Counted from the first letter of the stretch, positions 1-9,099 are shown. The stretch: DNA of 20,865 nt from Chara braunii (GCA_003427395.1 BFEA01000012.1:1103389-1124253); one strand, 5' to 3'. Notes: generated from the letters alone by a model not told the origin. A program made the numbers and translations.

Positions 1-55
<55 letters not shown>
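1..55. repeat. (CA)n microsatellite
   Basis: Uninterrupted CA dinucleotides from the first base of the window, so the true length is unknown. A similar tract lies at 4021-4086. Confidence 0.98.
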
Positions 56-57
<2 letters not shown>

Positions 58-300
58 CCTCGCCGTCGTCCTCCTCCTCTTCAACCCTGCTGTTTCTTGT
101 TTTCTCCCTGTCGGGCCTGTCCTCAACCTCCTCGTTGTCGATTCCACCCTCCTTTCCCGTCCTCCTCCTCCTCCTCCTCCTCGTCCTACTTGTCATCAAC
201 TTCGCCCTCCTTTGTTGTCGCCGTCCTCCTCTCCTTCTCCTCCTCCTCGTCGTCAACTCTGCCCTCCTTTCCTGTCTCGATCTCCTCCTCCTCCTCCTTT
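56..300. repeat. TCC-rich polypyrimidine tract
   Basis: Low-complexity plus-strand pyrimidine DNA built from TCC runs and short blocks such as GTCATCAACTTCGCCCTCC. These blocks are the inverse of purine blocks at about 460-600 (GGAGGGTGGAGTTGATGACG), so the two tracts form a long imperfect inverted repeat around 300-450. Long open frames here are Ser/Leu-rich products of the low complexity and are not genes. Confidence 0.85.
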
Positions 301-469
301 TTATCGTATCTGAGTATCTGTCCGTCGTCCATTTCTCAGGTGTCGTCTGTTTCCCCGCTGTTCTCTCCCTCTCCGTTGTCGTCCATTTCTCCCATGTCTT
401 CTTGATATCGATTTTTTTTTGTTCTTTATTTGTTCAAACTTCTTGAAAGATGCACTGCTGCAAGGAGGG

Positions 470-606
470 TGGAGTTGAGGACGAGGAGGAGGATAAGAAA
501 GGAGGGTGGAGTTGATGACGAGGATGAGTAGGAGGAGGAGGAGGAGGAGGAGGAGTAGGAGTAGGAGGAGGAGGAGGAAGGGGACTTGACGAGGAGGAGG
601 AAGAGG
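470..606 (+). repeat. (GGA)n purine tract
   Basis: GGA/AGG-rich microsatellite with interspersed GGTGGAGTTGATGACG-type blocks, leading directly into the first U6-like copy. Minus-strand open frames over it are Ser-rich low-complexity artefacts. Confidence 0.85.
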
Positions 607-701
607 GTCCTTTGGACGTTCGTTAAAATCGCGTTGATACAGAGAAGATTAGCATGGCGGATGACACACATAAATTGAGAAATGGTCCAAATAAAAAAAA
701 C
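607..701 (+). pseudogene. U6 snRNA-like copy A (internal deletion)
   Basis: A 5' stem-loop-like GTCCTTTGGAC is followed by TTAAAATC, then GATACAGAGAAGATTAGC, which contains the conserved ACAGAGA box. About 11 nt (the CCCCTGCGCAA part) are missing after GCATGG. The plant-type 3' part GGATGACACACATAAATTGAGAAATGGTCC follows in order. The copy ends in an A-rich run instead of the T-run of a Pol III gene, which suggests retroposition. Upstream is purine microsatellite with no U6-type promoter visible, so I call it a pseudogene. Confidence 0.8.
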
Positions 702-924
702 AAGGGAAAACTAGGGTGCAGTCAAGGTTTTCAGTTTCAAATGCGTTCCAGTCACTGTTTTGCGAATTTTACTCCAAAGCGAGGAAAAAACTTAATTCTT
801 TTGTTTTCTTACTACTGTTATCGCGAATGTATCCAACCCAGCTTTGGGGTTGAGACGGGATGTGCTGTATTCGAGGGATGCCTGAAGTGGATTTAAAGCT
901 GAAAACTGTGCCATAGTTACCCCT

Positions 925-1082
925 AAAAAAAAGAGGAGGAGGAGAGGGAGGAGGAGAGGGAGGAGGAGAGGGAGAAAGGAAAGTAGCGTGGAGTTGACGA
1001 GGAGGAGGAGGAGGAGGAGGAGGAGGAGGAGGAGGAGGAGGAGGAGGAGGAAAGGGACATAACGAGGAGGAGGAGGAGGAGA
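925..1082 (+). repeat. (GGA)n purine tract
   Basis: GAGGAGGAGAGGGA-type repeats followed by a long AGG run, with a GTGGAGTTGACGAGG block near 988. It precedes U6-like copy B in the same way as the other purine tracts precede their copies. Confidence 0.85.
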
Positions 1083-1084
1083 AG

Positions 1085-1152
1085 GTTACGATACAGAGAA
1101 GATTAGCTTGGCCCCTGCGCAAGGATGCCACACATAAATCGAGAAATGGTCC
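1085..1152 (+). pseudogene. U6 snRNA-like copy B (5' truncated)
   Basis: Starts inside U6 just before the ACAGAGA box (ACGATACAGAGAAGATTAGC) and continues through GGCCCCTGCGCAAGGATG to GAGAAATGGTCC, matching plant U6 almost base for base with a few substitutions. The 5' stem-loop is absent. It is followed by an A-rich stretch (GGAAAGAAAAAGAAGCAAAA) and more purine repeat. It is the best preserved 3' half of the five copies but lacks a promoter and the 5' third. Confidence 0.85.
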
Positions 1153-1197
1153 GGAAAGAAAAAGAAGCAAAAAAGGAGGGGAAGGGGGAGGGGGATC

Positions 1198-1253
1198 CAT
1201 TGGGACGATACAGAGCAGATTAGCATGGCCTTTGCACGGGCGCCACGTGACAC
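1198..1253 (+). pseudogene. U6 snRNA-like copy C (fragment)
   Basis: TTGGGACGATACAGAGCAG and ATTAGCATGGCCTTTGCAC match the central part of U6. The ACAGAGA box reads ACAGAGC. The match decays after GCGCCACGTGACA, and the sequence then enters the pyrimidine part of the second ~1-kb unit. It is a fragment only. Confidence 0.7.
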
Positions 1254-1583
1254 CCCGTCATTGTGTTCTTCATCTTCACCTTTCCTTTCTCTCTTTCCTC
1301 CTCGCACTCCTCCTTTTCGTCGTATCCAAGTATCTGTACGTCGTCCATTTCTTCGGTGTAGTCCATTTCCCTGTTGTCCTCTCTCTCTCCGCTGTGGTCT
1401 ATTTCTCCATTGTCTTCTTGAAATTGATTTTTTTCCTTTTTTCGTTGGGGTTTCTCGAAAGATTCACTGCTGGAAGTAGGGTGGAGTTGACGACAACAAG
1501 GAGTATGAGAAAGGAGGGCAGAGTTCATGACGAGGATGAGTGGGAGGAGGGGGAAGGGGACAACGAGATGGAGGAGGAGGGGC

Positions 1584-1701
1584 GTCCTTTGGGACATTCG
1601 TTAAAAAAATTAAATTGGGAAGATAGTACACGATACACAGAAGATTAGCATGGCCCCTGTCCAAGGATGACCCACATAAATCGAGAAATGGTCCAAAATT
1701 T
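1584..1701 (+). pseudogene. U6 snRNA-like copy D (near full length)
   Basis: The most complete copy. It has a 5' stem-loop (GTCCTTTGGGAC), an ATTCGTTAAAA segment, a small insertion around 1621-1630, CGATACACAGAAGATTAGC, GGCCCCTGTCCAAGGATG and AAATCGAGAAATGGTCC. The essential ACAGAGA box is changed to ACACAGA, so it is very unlikely to work in splicing. The 3' end runs AAAATTTGGC and then A15. An A-tail on a U6 copy is the mark of retroposition by a LINE-type machinery (family knowledge; inference here). Confidence 0.85.
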
Positions 1702-1724
1702 GGCAAAAAAAAAAAAAAACGGAG

Positions 1725-1916
1725 GAGAAGAGGGAAGAGGGCGGGAGAAAGGGAAGTAGGGTGGAGTTGACGACAATGAGGAGGACTAGAAAGGAGGGTG
1801 GAGTTGACGAGGAGGAGGAGGAGGAGGAGGAGGAGGAGGAGGAGGAAAGGGAGAAAAAAAAGGTGGGTGGACTTGAAGAGCACAAGAAAGGGGACATGAC
1901 GAGGAGGAGGAGGAGA
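1725..1916 (+). repeat. (GGA)n purine tract
   Basis: Purine-rich module with two GGTGGAGTTGACGA blocks, a GGA run at about 1810-1845 and a short AAAAAAAAGGTGGG stretch. It leads into U6-like copy E. Confidence 0.8.
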
Positions 1917-1969
1917 GTCTGTTGGGACATTTCATTATAATTGGGACAATACAGAGAAGATTAGCATGG
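1917..1969 (+). pseudogene. U6 snRNA-like copy E (3' truncated)
   Basis: GTCTGTTGGGACATTTCATT and TATAATTGGGACAATACAGAG match the 5' half of U6, with the ACAGAGA box intact. Right after AGATTAGCATGG the U6 similarity stops and the T-run tandem repeat (GGGGAGTGGGGAAATGCTG) begins, so the repeat array was joined to, or inserted into, a U6 copy at this point. Confidence 0.8.
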
Positions 1970-2089
1970 GGAGTGGGGAAATGCTGCGTTTTTTTTTTTT
2001 TTTTTGCTGCAAAGCTTTGCTGACCCTTGCCTCCCATACATACGCATTGCAAATTTTCGACCCCTTGAGGGGTGGGGAAGTGCTGCTCT

Positions 2090-2151
<62 letters not shown>

Positions 2152-2510
2152 CAAAGATTCGTCTACCGTCCCCCCATACACGTATTGTAAATTGTCGACC
2201 CCATGGGGGGTGGGGAAATGCTTTCGTTTTTTTATTTGTTTTTTTTGCTGCAAAGGTTCATCGACCCTCCCCCCCATACATACGTGTTCTAAATTTTCAA
2301 CCCCATGGGGGGTGGGGAAATGCTGTCAAAGGTTTATCGACGCTCCCCCCCATACATACGTATTGCAAATTTTTGACCCTGTGGGGGGGGGTGAAATGCT
2401 GTTGTTGTTGTTTTCATTTTTTTCGTTCTGCAAAGGTTCATCGACCCTCCCCCCCATACAAACGTGTCATAAATTTCCGACCCCGTGGGGCTGGGGAAAT
2501 GCTATCAATT
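1964..2510. repeat. ~100-bp tandem repeat with variable T-runs (about 6 copies)
   Basis: Monomers begin near 1966, 2068, 2204, 2305, 2382 and 2484. Each has GGGGTGGGGAAATGCTG, a T-rich run of very variable length (none in copy 4, more than 45 T in copy 2), GCTGCAAAGGTTCATCGACC or a variant, CCCCCCATACATACG, TTGCAAATTTTCGACCCC, and ATGGGG. Copies differ mainly in the T-run and in a few substitutions. On the minus strand each unit carries an A-run. Poly-Phe and poly-Lys open frames here are artefacts. I recognise no named family. Confidence 0.9.
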
Positions 2511-2514
2511 TCTT

Positions 2515-2541
2515 TATATATATATAGAGAGAGAGAGAGAG
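2515..2541. repeat. (TA)n(GA)n microsatellite
   Basis: A TATATATATATA run passes directly into GAGAGAGAGAGAGAG. It closes the tandem-repeat region and precedes the transposase relic. Confidence 0.95.
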
Positions 2542-2619
2542 CAGCTGATTTTTCAATTAATCTGACATCCCTTCCTTGCTGTTCTGTTGCATTGTTGTCG
2601 ACCACTCGTTGTCATTACA

Positions 2620-4017
2620 TTCAGGATGCCTAGAGCAGGTGCAGAGGAAAGAGTTGTTTCGAGAGACTTAGAGTGCATGGGGAGGTGGGGAAAAGGAACT
2701 ACGAGTGAAAATGCCTATATTGTGAGCTGGAGTTCCTTGGGAGTGCAAATTGCTGTGCAGAAAACTTCATGTCCACAACAAAACGGCCCAGGTGCAACAT
2801 GAACAGGCTAGGCAGTAGGTTGTCAGCAAAGGGGGCCGGTCGTAGGCAATTGCGCTGGTATTGGGAGAGGCTGTGCCACAAGTGCAGTCACATGATTGCT
2901 CCTCAGACGTTGAGGGCATGGAAGACATGGACGTGGAGGAGGAGTGCAGCAACCCCCAACCAGCTCAAAACAAAGCCAACACAGACATTTCCACCCCAAC
3001 CAAGGTTCGACAGACCACGCTGGAAGAAGGCGGGGCAATCATCTCATAGAACGAGGAAGCTAGACGCTTCATAAACGACTGGTTGGTTTATGAAGGAGTC
3101 CCGTTTGACATGGTGCGCAGCAAGTACTTTTTGCGCATGATACAAAAGGTTTGCGATACAGAGCGGTCCTTCATCCCTGTAAAATACGACGCGCAGCGGA
3201 CGACGAGGATGAACATGTTACGGTTTCGGGTCGAGGAGGGGGTTTTGTGGCAGCAGAGAAGTTGGACTCGAACCGGATGCATGCTCCAACTTGATGGCTG
3301 AACTGATCGAAGAGGCCGACCTCAATGTCATGGTCTCCTTTCCGACCGGTGTGCTTTTTTGGAAGTCGCATTGCATGGTAGGGAAGGAGAAGGGAGCACA
3401 GTGTACTTCAATATCTTATTTGAGTCGATTCATGAAGTTGGAGAGACGAGTGTTGTTGGAGTGATCATGAACAACACTGCTGTGTGCGAGAGAGCTGGCA
3501 GATTGGTGGAGGATACATTCCTTATGATCTTTCATGTGCCATGCGCTGCGCACTGCCTCAACTTACTGTTGCATGATATTGGGAAGATAGAGTGGGTGGT
3601 TGGAACGGTGGCGAAGGCGAATGACATGGTGAAGTTCGTCATGAACCACCACTGAGTTAGGGATGTTTACTACCTCAATTCAAGTGAAAGACGGTTACTG
3701 CGACCCGCAGCAACGCATTTCGCCACCAACTTTCACATGATGGACCACTTGAAGAAGCAGTGAAAGTCGCTGGTGGCTATGGTCACAAACGATAGGTGGA
3801 CAGCAACGTTGGTTCCCCATGCGCAGCGGTTGACCTTCCATGAGATTGAAGACGATAGAACAGGTTTTTAGGTTGTTGTGAAGGCAATCAATTTTGTTTA
3901 CGACATTGTTGTGTTGCTGAAACTGGTGGATGCCAACGGGCTGACCGCCATCAAGGTTTACGTGAAGATGGACAGGATAGTGGAAATCAGTGTCCTTTGG
4001 CTGAGAAAAAGCGGAAG

Positions 4018-4020
<3 letters not shown>
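2620..4020 (+). pseudogene. hAT-family (DUF659-type) transposase, degenerate and 3' truncated
   Basis: One reading frame (codons starting at position 2 modulo 3) carries most of a DUF659 domain. Visible are a finger-distal segment (ARRFINDWLVYEGVPFDMVR, ~3058), EEGVLWQQRSWTRTGC (~3230), the conserved DNTA-like patch VVGVIMNNTAVCERAGRL (~3450), HVPCAAHCLNLLLHDIGKIE (~3533), LLRPAATHFATNF (~3690) and LLKLVDANGLTAIKVY (~3915). This order is that of plant hAT-like proteins with DUF659. In-frame stops lie near 3047, 3299, 3653, 3761 and 3869; three fall where relatives have Trp, so TGG to TGA fits. A local out-of-frame patch (LNVMVSFPTGVLFWKS, ~3322) shows two compensating indels. The BED finger cannot be made out, and the hAT C-terminal dimerisation domain is missing because a CA tract replaces it at 4021. 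Confidence 0.82.
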
Positions 4021-4065
<45 letters not shown>

Positions 4066-4086
4066 CACACACACACGCACACGCAC
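4021..4086. repeat. (CA)n microsatellite
   Basis: ACACAC run with a few CG interruptions near its end. It abruptly ends similarity to the hAT transposase. Confidence 0.97.
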
Positions 4087-4889
4087 AGAGGGCCTATTTT
4101 GGGGTGGGGATTCATGATTTGCCAATCGTGAATGACTTTGCAATCACTTAGGGGACAACGGCGGTTTAGATGCTCAAATGAAAAATATTTCAATATTATT
4201 TATTCGGCTCTAACATCTTTCAAAGAATCAAAACGTGTCTTTCATATGAAAAGTTGTTTGTTGAGCATCTATGTTTCCAAGGTACGTACTTACTACTTCC
4301 ACTTCCTGTACGCCCTTGAAAAGCACCGATGTCTCAGGTACAATTTGTTGGTTCTTGTTATTTTTGTTCAAAGTTCAAACTCCAAAGTTACAATTTGTTG
4401 TGTGTGCACTATGCAGTGTGCACAATCCAAGTTAGGCCTTTGTGATTCCGTGTGCATTGTGCATGCATCAGTGAGTCGGTGACAGCACACCGCTCATTGA
4501 TCACTGAGGTAATGTAAGCTTGCACACGCTTTCAATTTTTTTTTTTTTTTTAATACATGAATTTGGATAGGGGATTCAAACTGATTCGGATATTTCATAA
4601 TGTTCCGATAATGGAACCCTTGGTTCTCGGATGGAGTCTCGACCCTTGAAATGTGATGTATGATTAGGATGTGCAAAACAGAGGAATCCAGAAGGAGACA
4701 AGAGAAAAGGAAAAAACGGACAAATGACTAAGATGTGATCATCGGCATCAAGAGTCTCAAAACGGGACTCGGGACCGTCGGAATGAAGAGCCCAAAATGA
4801 GACTTAGAATTAGTAGGAAGCAGAGACAAAGGAAAAGAGATCCGCATGAGCAAAAAAATTTGGAATAGACTAAGGAAGAAAGGCAACAA
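4087..4889. other. Unassigned intergenic DNA
   Basis: I see no convincing gene. A 116-codon plus-strand open frame at 4132-4482 has no recognisable domain and lies in AT-rich DNA with small repeats (GTGTGCACTATGCAGTGTGCAC, ~4398). A T-run lies at about 4535-4550. From 4680 the plus strand becomes purine-rich (GGAGACAAGAGAAAAGG). Confidence 0.5.
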
Positions 4890-5195
4890 CACATTGGGAG
4901 AGAGTTTGTTGCCGCAAGTCACAAAGGAAGAGGAAAAGGTGGGCAAACATGAGCGGAATGATTCCGCTCCAAGGCAAGAACATCTGGTGGGACGTTGCCT
5001 GCAACATATTAAAAGTGCATGAGCAACAGAGGGCCGTTGCTCAAGGAATTATCTTTTGAAGCGAGAAGACGAAATGAAGGAAGAGGGTTCCGGAAAAGAA
5101 TTGGCAAACAAAGATGGAACGATGTCGTTCCAAACCTGGAACGTTTGGAACGTTGGCGCCCACGACATATTGAAAATACAGACGTCATAGATTTG
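4890..5195 (+). repeat. Diverged tandem module with a palindromic core (2 copies, ~160 bp apart)
   Basis: Copy 1 (about 4890-5015) and copy 2 (about 5050-5190) share the order AAGGAAGAGG-type purines, GGCAAACA, a near-palindrome, a spacer, and ACATATT(A/G)AAA. The palindromes are GAGCGGAATGATTCCGCTC (4950-4968) and TGGAACGATGTCGTTCCA (~5115-5132); their sequences differ but their fold is the same. Copy 2 adds CTGGAACGTTTGGAACGTTG. The function is unknown; it may belong to an untranslated part of an old transposable element. Confidence 0.5.
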
Positions 5196-5583
5196 AGATA
5201 GATAAGAGATGAATTCTCCAGTGAGATGGGCGTCGTCGTGAGCATGCGGACACGGCAAGCAGCAAGGATGATTGGCTCGACGACACGAAGGAAAATAGTG
5301 TCTTGGTGCCATCACACATGGCCCCAGTGTATGGCCTAGGGGGCTACCCAAACACGGCAGGAGAAAAGCCTAAGTGCAATGAAACCAAGCAAGGGGGTGC
5401 AAGCGGATTAATAAACATCAACTAGACAAGTTCCCAGGCAGAAGGAATCTGAGAAATGGTGGTCACTTGAGTGCAAGAATGTGAGGGGTTAGAAAAGAAG
5501 AACAAAAGTCTCAATGTCAAGGCTGCTAGGCCTTGAAATTCAGAAGGGAATCAAAAGGAATGCAATGGATTACAAGGGTCTTA
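5196..5583. other. Unassigned DNA left of the retrotransposon
   Basis: No coding frame with recognisable content. Short palindromic bits occur (CAAGGCTGCTAGGCCTTG near 5519). It is presumably the target DNA into which the retrotransposon inserted, or an older element. Confidence 0.4.
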
Positions 5584-5621
5584 ATTTTTCAGTGCACATG
5601 TGCCCAGGTACACTGAAAAAT
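5584..5621. repeat. 11-bp perfect inverted repeat just outside the LTR
   Basis: Arms ATTTTTCAGTG (5584-5594) and CACTGAAAAAT (5611-5621) flank a 16-nt spacer. The CAGTG...CACTG ends resemble the termini of some hAT/MITE elements, so this may be a tiny element or excision product; that is an inference. It lies 20 bp from the LTR end. Confidence 0.75.
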
Positions 5622-5641
5622 GACGTACTAGTATGATCCGG

Positions 5642-7934
5642 TATCGAGCGCATTGGCCCCCGTGCGAGAGAGGGCCCTCCAGATCTCGTCACGCAGGAGA
5701 AACTTGCTTTCCGACTTTTTAAACACAACTCGGGGACGACGCGGTAACTCGTGTCGACTCTTCGCCGCTCCGGACGAGTGCGCCAGTTGTACATCCCGCG
5801 GTCCCTTACGACAGGATAGGTTTTCGCGGGGCACAACTTACCTTCCCTAAGGGGCTGTCACCACCCTTAGGGGCGTATCCCTGCCGAGTTACCGACCAAC
5901 ATGCGAAGGCTTTTATAACGCAGTTGCAGAGGTAAGTCGCCCGAGGGCGTTTGCTCATTCCTAGTAGCATAGGTACGTATGGTTAAATGCCAAAGGGAAC
6001 CCGATCGTCGTCCGTCCCCGGGGCGCTGATCTCATATGAATCAGAACGTACGCCGGTCGACTAGGATGTGATAACCCGGGTGTAAGAAGATCTCGATTGA
6101 TCCTAGTCCCTTCTTTCAAAGACAATCAAGAGTCACTCAGACAAACCCTTCAAAAAAAAAAACATTGAGCTTATCGAAAGTTGACTTATCTTTCGAAATC
6201 AACCTATATGTAATACAATCATGCATACGACAAACGTTGACTTGGCTTCAAACAACACCTGTCAATAAAAGATCAAAACATGACCAATACACAAGGCGAC
6301 GCTCAAGTGGGGTCCGACTAAAATATCGTCACTCTGCCTATCAAATGACAGGGTAAATACAACTTTTCGACTTGATGAGGTGCGTTGCCAAGCTCTTTCA
6401 TTCCGCCTCATACTGACTGCTGAGAGAGAAATATAGACATCTCCCATCTCTTGAGTAGAGCTAGGATTCCATTGCTTTAGTGATAACTTCACTACCTTTC
6501 TAATTTTGGTGCGAATGCCATCTGCAGGGAACTTGGCCACCACTATACGGGTCGGTACTCAACTTGAATGACCGAACGCTGGGTGCCCCATTGAGGTCAA
6601 GGATTCATTTTCAAATCTTGTTGGCCGCTTTGTCCTCCCGTGCAATAATTACTCTTTTGTTCCACAGATGATGAAGTACCCGCCTTCGACATCTTGATTT
6701 TCAAAGCAGTGCTCTAGACACATCTTCTTATCAACTAGCCTAATTACCCTGGGTTTGCACTTCTTATGATGCAGCCCTAGCCGCGAAGGTAGTGCCTACA
6801 TGCATTCCGTCCATAGCTAGTAAGAGCACGAACTGGGTTTTTTATGACGCTAGTTCCCCATTCGTTTGTGGCTCTTAAGACGGTCACTAGAAGAGTAAAC
6901 TATAGCGGCTCTTCTTAACGTGAGCCGCCAATAACTCGACGCCTTCCATGACTAGCACACGTCCAACCCCTAGGAGGTGGTGTGAGGTACCCCTCGTCCT
7001 CGCCCGAGCAAACCTCGGATCTCAAAAGTCGGGCTGGCTCCACCACAACAGCATGGTACCCCCCCACCTAAGCGGTCACTCCGAGACGGTAACAGGGTCG
7101 GCCCCTAAGGCAACGAACCCCCGCCTCAGATGCCTCATAGGGAAAGGAAATGCACTTACCACAGCAGATGGTCAGCCCTTATCGCCTGATGTCAAGAGCG
7201 AACCTAGGCGAAGAAGGAGGTCACACGGAAGAAAAACATTCATGTGGAAGGGCACAGACAAAGAGGGTCATTCAGGAAGGAATGGGTAGCCTTAGGGAAA
7301 GTCTACGTCCATTTGATTTCAACTTTTTCGTGTGACCAAGTTTTTTTTCCGTCGTCAACTTGTTGTCCTTCCCTTCAACACACATGCTGGCAAAACAGTA
7401 GAAGACAACCATCCTTCCATTCACTTTCGTTAACATGATTACACCTTCTCTTTTCGAGCTCCCTTCTACCTACCTGCACATCAGATCAAACAACAAGTTC
7501 AAAGAAAAACAATGCATTCCCAGATTCATGTCAGACTTCCATTCACGCGTGCAAACAAAACACAACTTCCTCTACCTTCTCAGTGAACATTCAAAGAACA
7601 TGGTCGAGCAAGTGTGGGTTCACACAGGTGTGAAGGGGAATCTGAGTCATTCAACTGACCTTGAGTGAAGCTGACCCAGAGATAGCAGCCGACCCACTCA
7701 AGAAAGCCGTATAAACCACACTCCAAATGAGAAGATCGCCACAGTGAGCTGTTAGACACGTAATCCACACCACATCTTGGTAGCGATCGCTTGTCACAGC
7801 ACCTTCACAACTATAATCACCTCTTAAAAAGTCTAGCGATACTTTGACGTCACCGCCTCACGTCACCAACACCACCACACCGGTAGTACCACTACCGTGC
7901 CGATGCGTCACCGCCGCATTATGCGGACAGCACA
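5642..7934 (-). repeat. 3' LTR of the Gypsy element
   Basis: Aligns along its whole length with 18573-20865. The end at 5642 reads TATCGAGCGC where the other LTR reads TGTCGAGCGC, so the canonical TG/CA terminus has lost one base to a G-to-A change. The other end is GGACAGCACA; read on the minus strand the LTR therefore starts TGTGCTGTCC and ends CTCGACA. By eye the two LTRs differ by several percent, mostly by transitions, many at CpG. The 95 bp after the N (7936-8030) repeat this LTR end and are probably an assembly duplicate. No coding frame is credible inside. Confidence 0.9.
5911..5917 (-). promoter_or_regulatory. TATA box of the 3' LTR
   Basis: Minus strand TATAAAA in context GTTATAAAAGCC, about 270 bp from the LTR 3' end. 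It corresponds to the TATA box of the other LTR at 18843-18849, so the motif is conserved between copies. Confidence 0.6.
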
Positions 7935-8030
7935 NTACTTTGACGTCACCGCCTCACGTCACCAACACCACCACACCGGTAGTACCACTACCGTGCCGAT
8001 GCGTCACCGCCGCATTATGCGGACAGCACA
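7840..8030. repeat. Identical 95-bp direct repeat around a single N (likely assembly artefact)
   Basis: 7840-7934 and 7936-8030 are identical, separated by N at 7935, and the same 95 bp are the last bases of the window (20771-20865). Neighbouring de Bruijn contigs overlap by K-1 bases, and 95 fits K=96 (inference). The block ends exactly where the LTR ends or where repeat copies diverge. Confidence 0.85.
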
Positions 8031-8482
8031 ACGCCAACACCTCCTCAACGTACACCCCTCCTAATTGATGCTCCTCAAGACTGTCGTTGCCGCCGCAAAA
8101 CCCAGATAATACTTCCACACCACTGCAAAAAAAACACCGCTGCTGCCACAAAATTTCGGCAGCGCTTCCGCATCACCGCCCCAAAGAACCAGCTGCCGTG
8201 CCAAGCGGACAACACCTCCCCTACACACTTCTCAAAGATGGATGTCGCCGCCAAGAAAGCCACGCAGCATNTCNCCTACACTCCTCCAAGTGCANCGACA
8301 NCTATNACTGCCCTCAATCTCAGACTCNNTGCAGACCTCGAGCGCTCCTCTTTCCCTCCANCCTGCTGAGATGGCGGCTATGGCTNTGTTCCACANCTAT
8401 GGCCACCTTCAGCAGTCNTCCCCTCTCTCTCTTNCAAACCTCCACTTGCAGCACCGCCCCACAACANCANCCAGCCAGCCAG
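8031..8482. other. LTR-adjacent DNA with scattered Ns, no gene seen
   Basis: C-rich on the plus strand (CACCGCC, CCTCC motifs), similar in composition to the inner end of the LTR, so the LTR or its polypurine-tract side might continue here. The minus strand next to the LTR (TTGAGGAGGTGTTGGCGT) is only a weak polypurine tract. Single Ns lie at 8271, 8274, 8295, 8301, 8306, 8328, 8329, 8361, 8386, 8396, 8418, 8434, 8467 and 8470, which points to a consensus of several repeat copies. The open frames crossing it contain many unknown residues and look spurious. Confidence 0.6.
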
Positions 8483-8754
8483 CATTCACTCAAGTGAATG
8501 CCTCAGCAGCACTGCCACAACTTGTGAGGCTGCTGGGTGGAATGCTGGCTTTAATAGCCAGCCGAGAACATGTGGGCAACTGCTTTGCCCACAGCCAGAA
8601 CTCGGAATGAGGNNTGGCCCTTGNTCTAAGACGCGATCAAGGGCTACAAAGCTTGTTGTTCCCCTAGGGGAACTGGGTTCAGGCCATTGGAAATGTATCT
8701 GGCCCTCACCCGCGGCCGGACGCCATCCAAAAATGGCTGTACTCAGCCATTTCT

Positions 8755-8784
8755 CAGCAGACTGTTGAAATCAACAGTCTGCTG
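8755..8784. repeat. 30-bp palindrome in the stem-loop array
   Basis: Arms CAGCAGACTGTTGA (8755-8768) and TCAACAGTCTGCTG (8771-8784) are perfect complements with only AA between them. It directly follows another stem (AAATGGCTG/CAGCCATTT, 8731-8752). Confidence 0.95.
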
Positions 8785-9099
8785 TCAATTCTCAGTCCAG
8801 ATGCTTCTAAACTTGCATCCGGACCGAGGCCGCGGCTAGATTCGCGACCATTTTTTTTTTTCCAATTTTTTTTTTTTTCCCTTCTTTTTCTAGGCAGGGG
8901 CAGCTCGTTGTTCAAGAAACGGACGAGCACGTCCCTCCCCCAAGTCATTTCACAGAGTCGAACTAGAGTTGGCTCAACGGGGTCTTATTTTTCCCCCTTT
9001 GCCCTGCGCCCGTACCTGGACGCTTTCAGCGCCAGGTTCGGGCGCGCAGGCAAACGCTGCAACCCGTTCCAAAATCCAACGGGCGCAGGTAAGCTGGTG

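Larger units (their letters stand above)
300..1705 (+). repeat. Two-copy tandem duplication of a ~1-kb unit
   Basis: The stretch from about 305 (CGTATCTGAGTATCTGTCCG) to 701 recurs diverged from about 1321 (CGTATCCAAGTATCTGTACG) to 1701. Each copy has, in order, a pyrimidine stretch, a T-run, GAAAGATNCACTGCTG, a purine-rich block containing GTGGAGTTGA or a variant, and a U6-like segment. The offset is about 1,000-1,016 bp. The purine block plus U6 part also recurs without the pyrimidine part at 925-1152 and 1725-1969. Confidence 0.7.

Noticed and set aside
97-446. Overlapping Ser- and Leu-rich open frames
   Set aside because: Produced by TCC repeats; composition alone keeps frames open and no domain is visible.
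769-1200. Pro-rich open frame on the minus strand
   Set aside because: Translation of the GGA tract and of two U6-like copies; not a protein gene.
1966-2633. Open frames with poly-Phe or poly-Lys
   Set aside because: They follow the ~100-bp tandem repeat and its T-runs in several frames at once.
4132-4482. 116-codon plus-strand open frame
   Set aside because: No recognisable domain, AT-rich context and internal small repeats; length is within chance.
5570-5850. Open frames on both strands at the LTR edge
   Set aside because: They cross the LTR boundary and are not conserved in the other LTR.
8087-8610. Plus-strand open frames with many unknown residues
   Set aside because: They cross 17 Ns in a collapsed repeat and have only low-complexity content.
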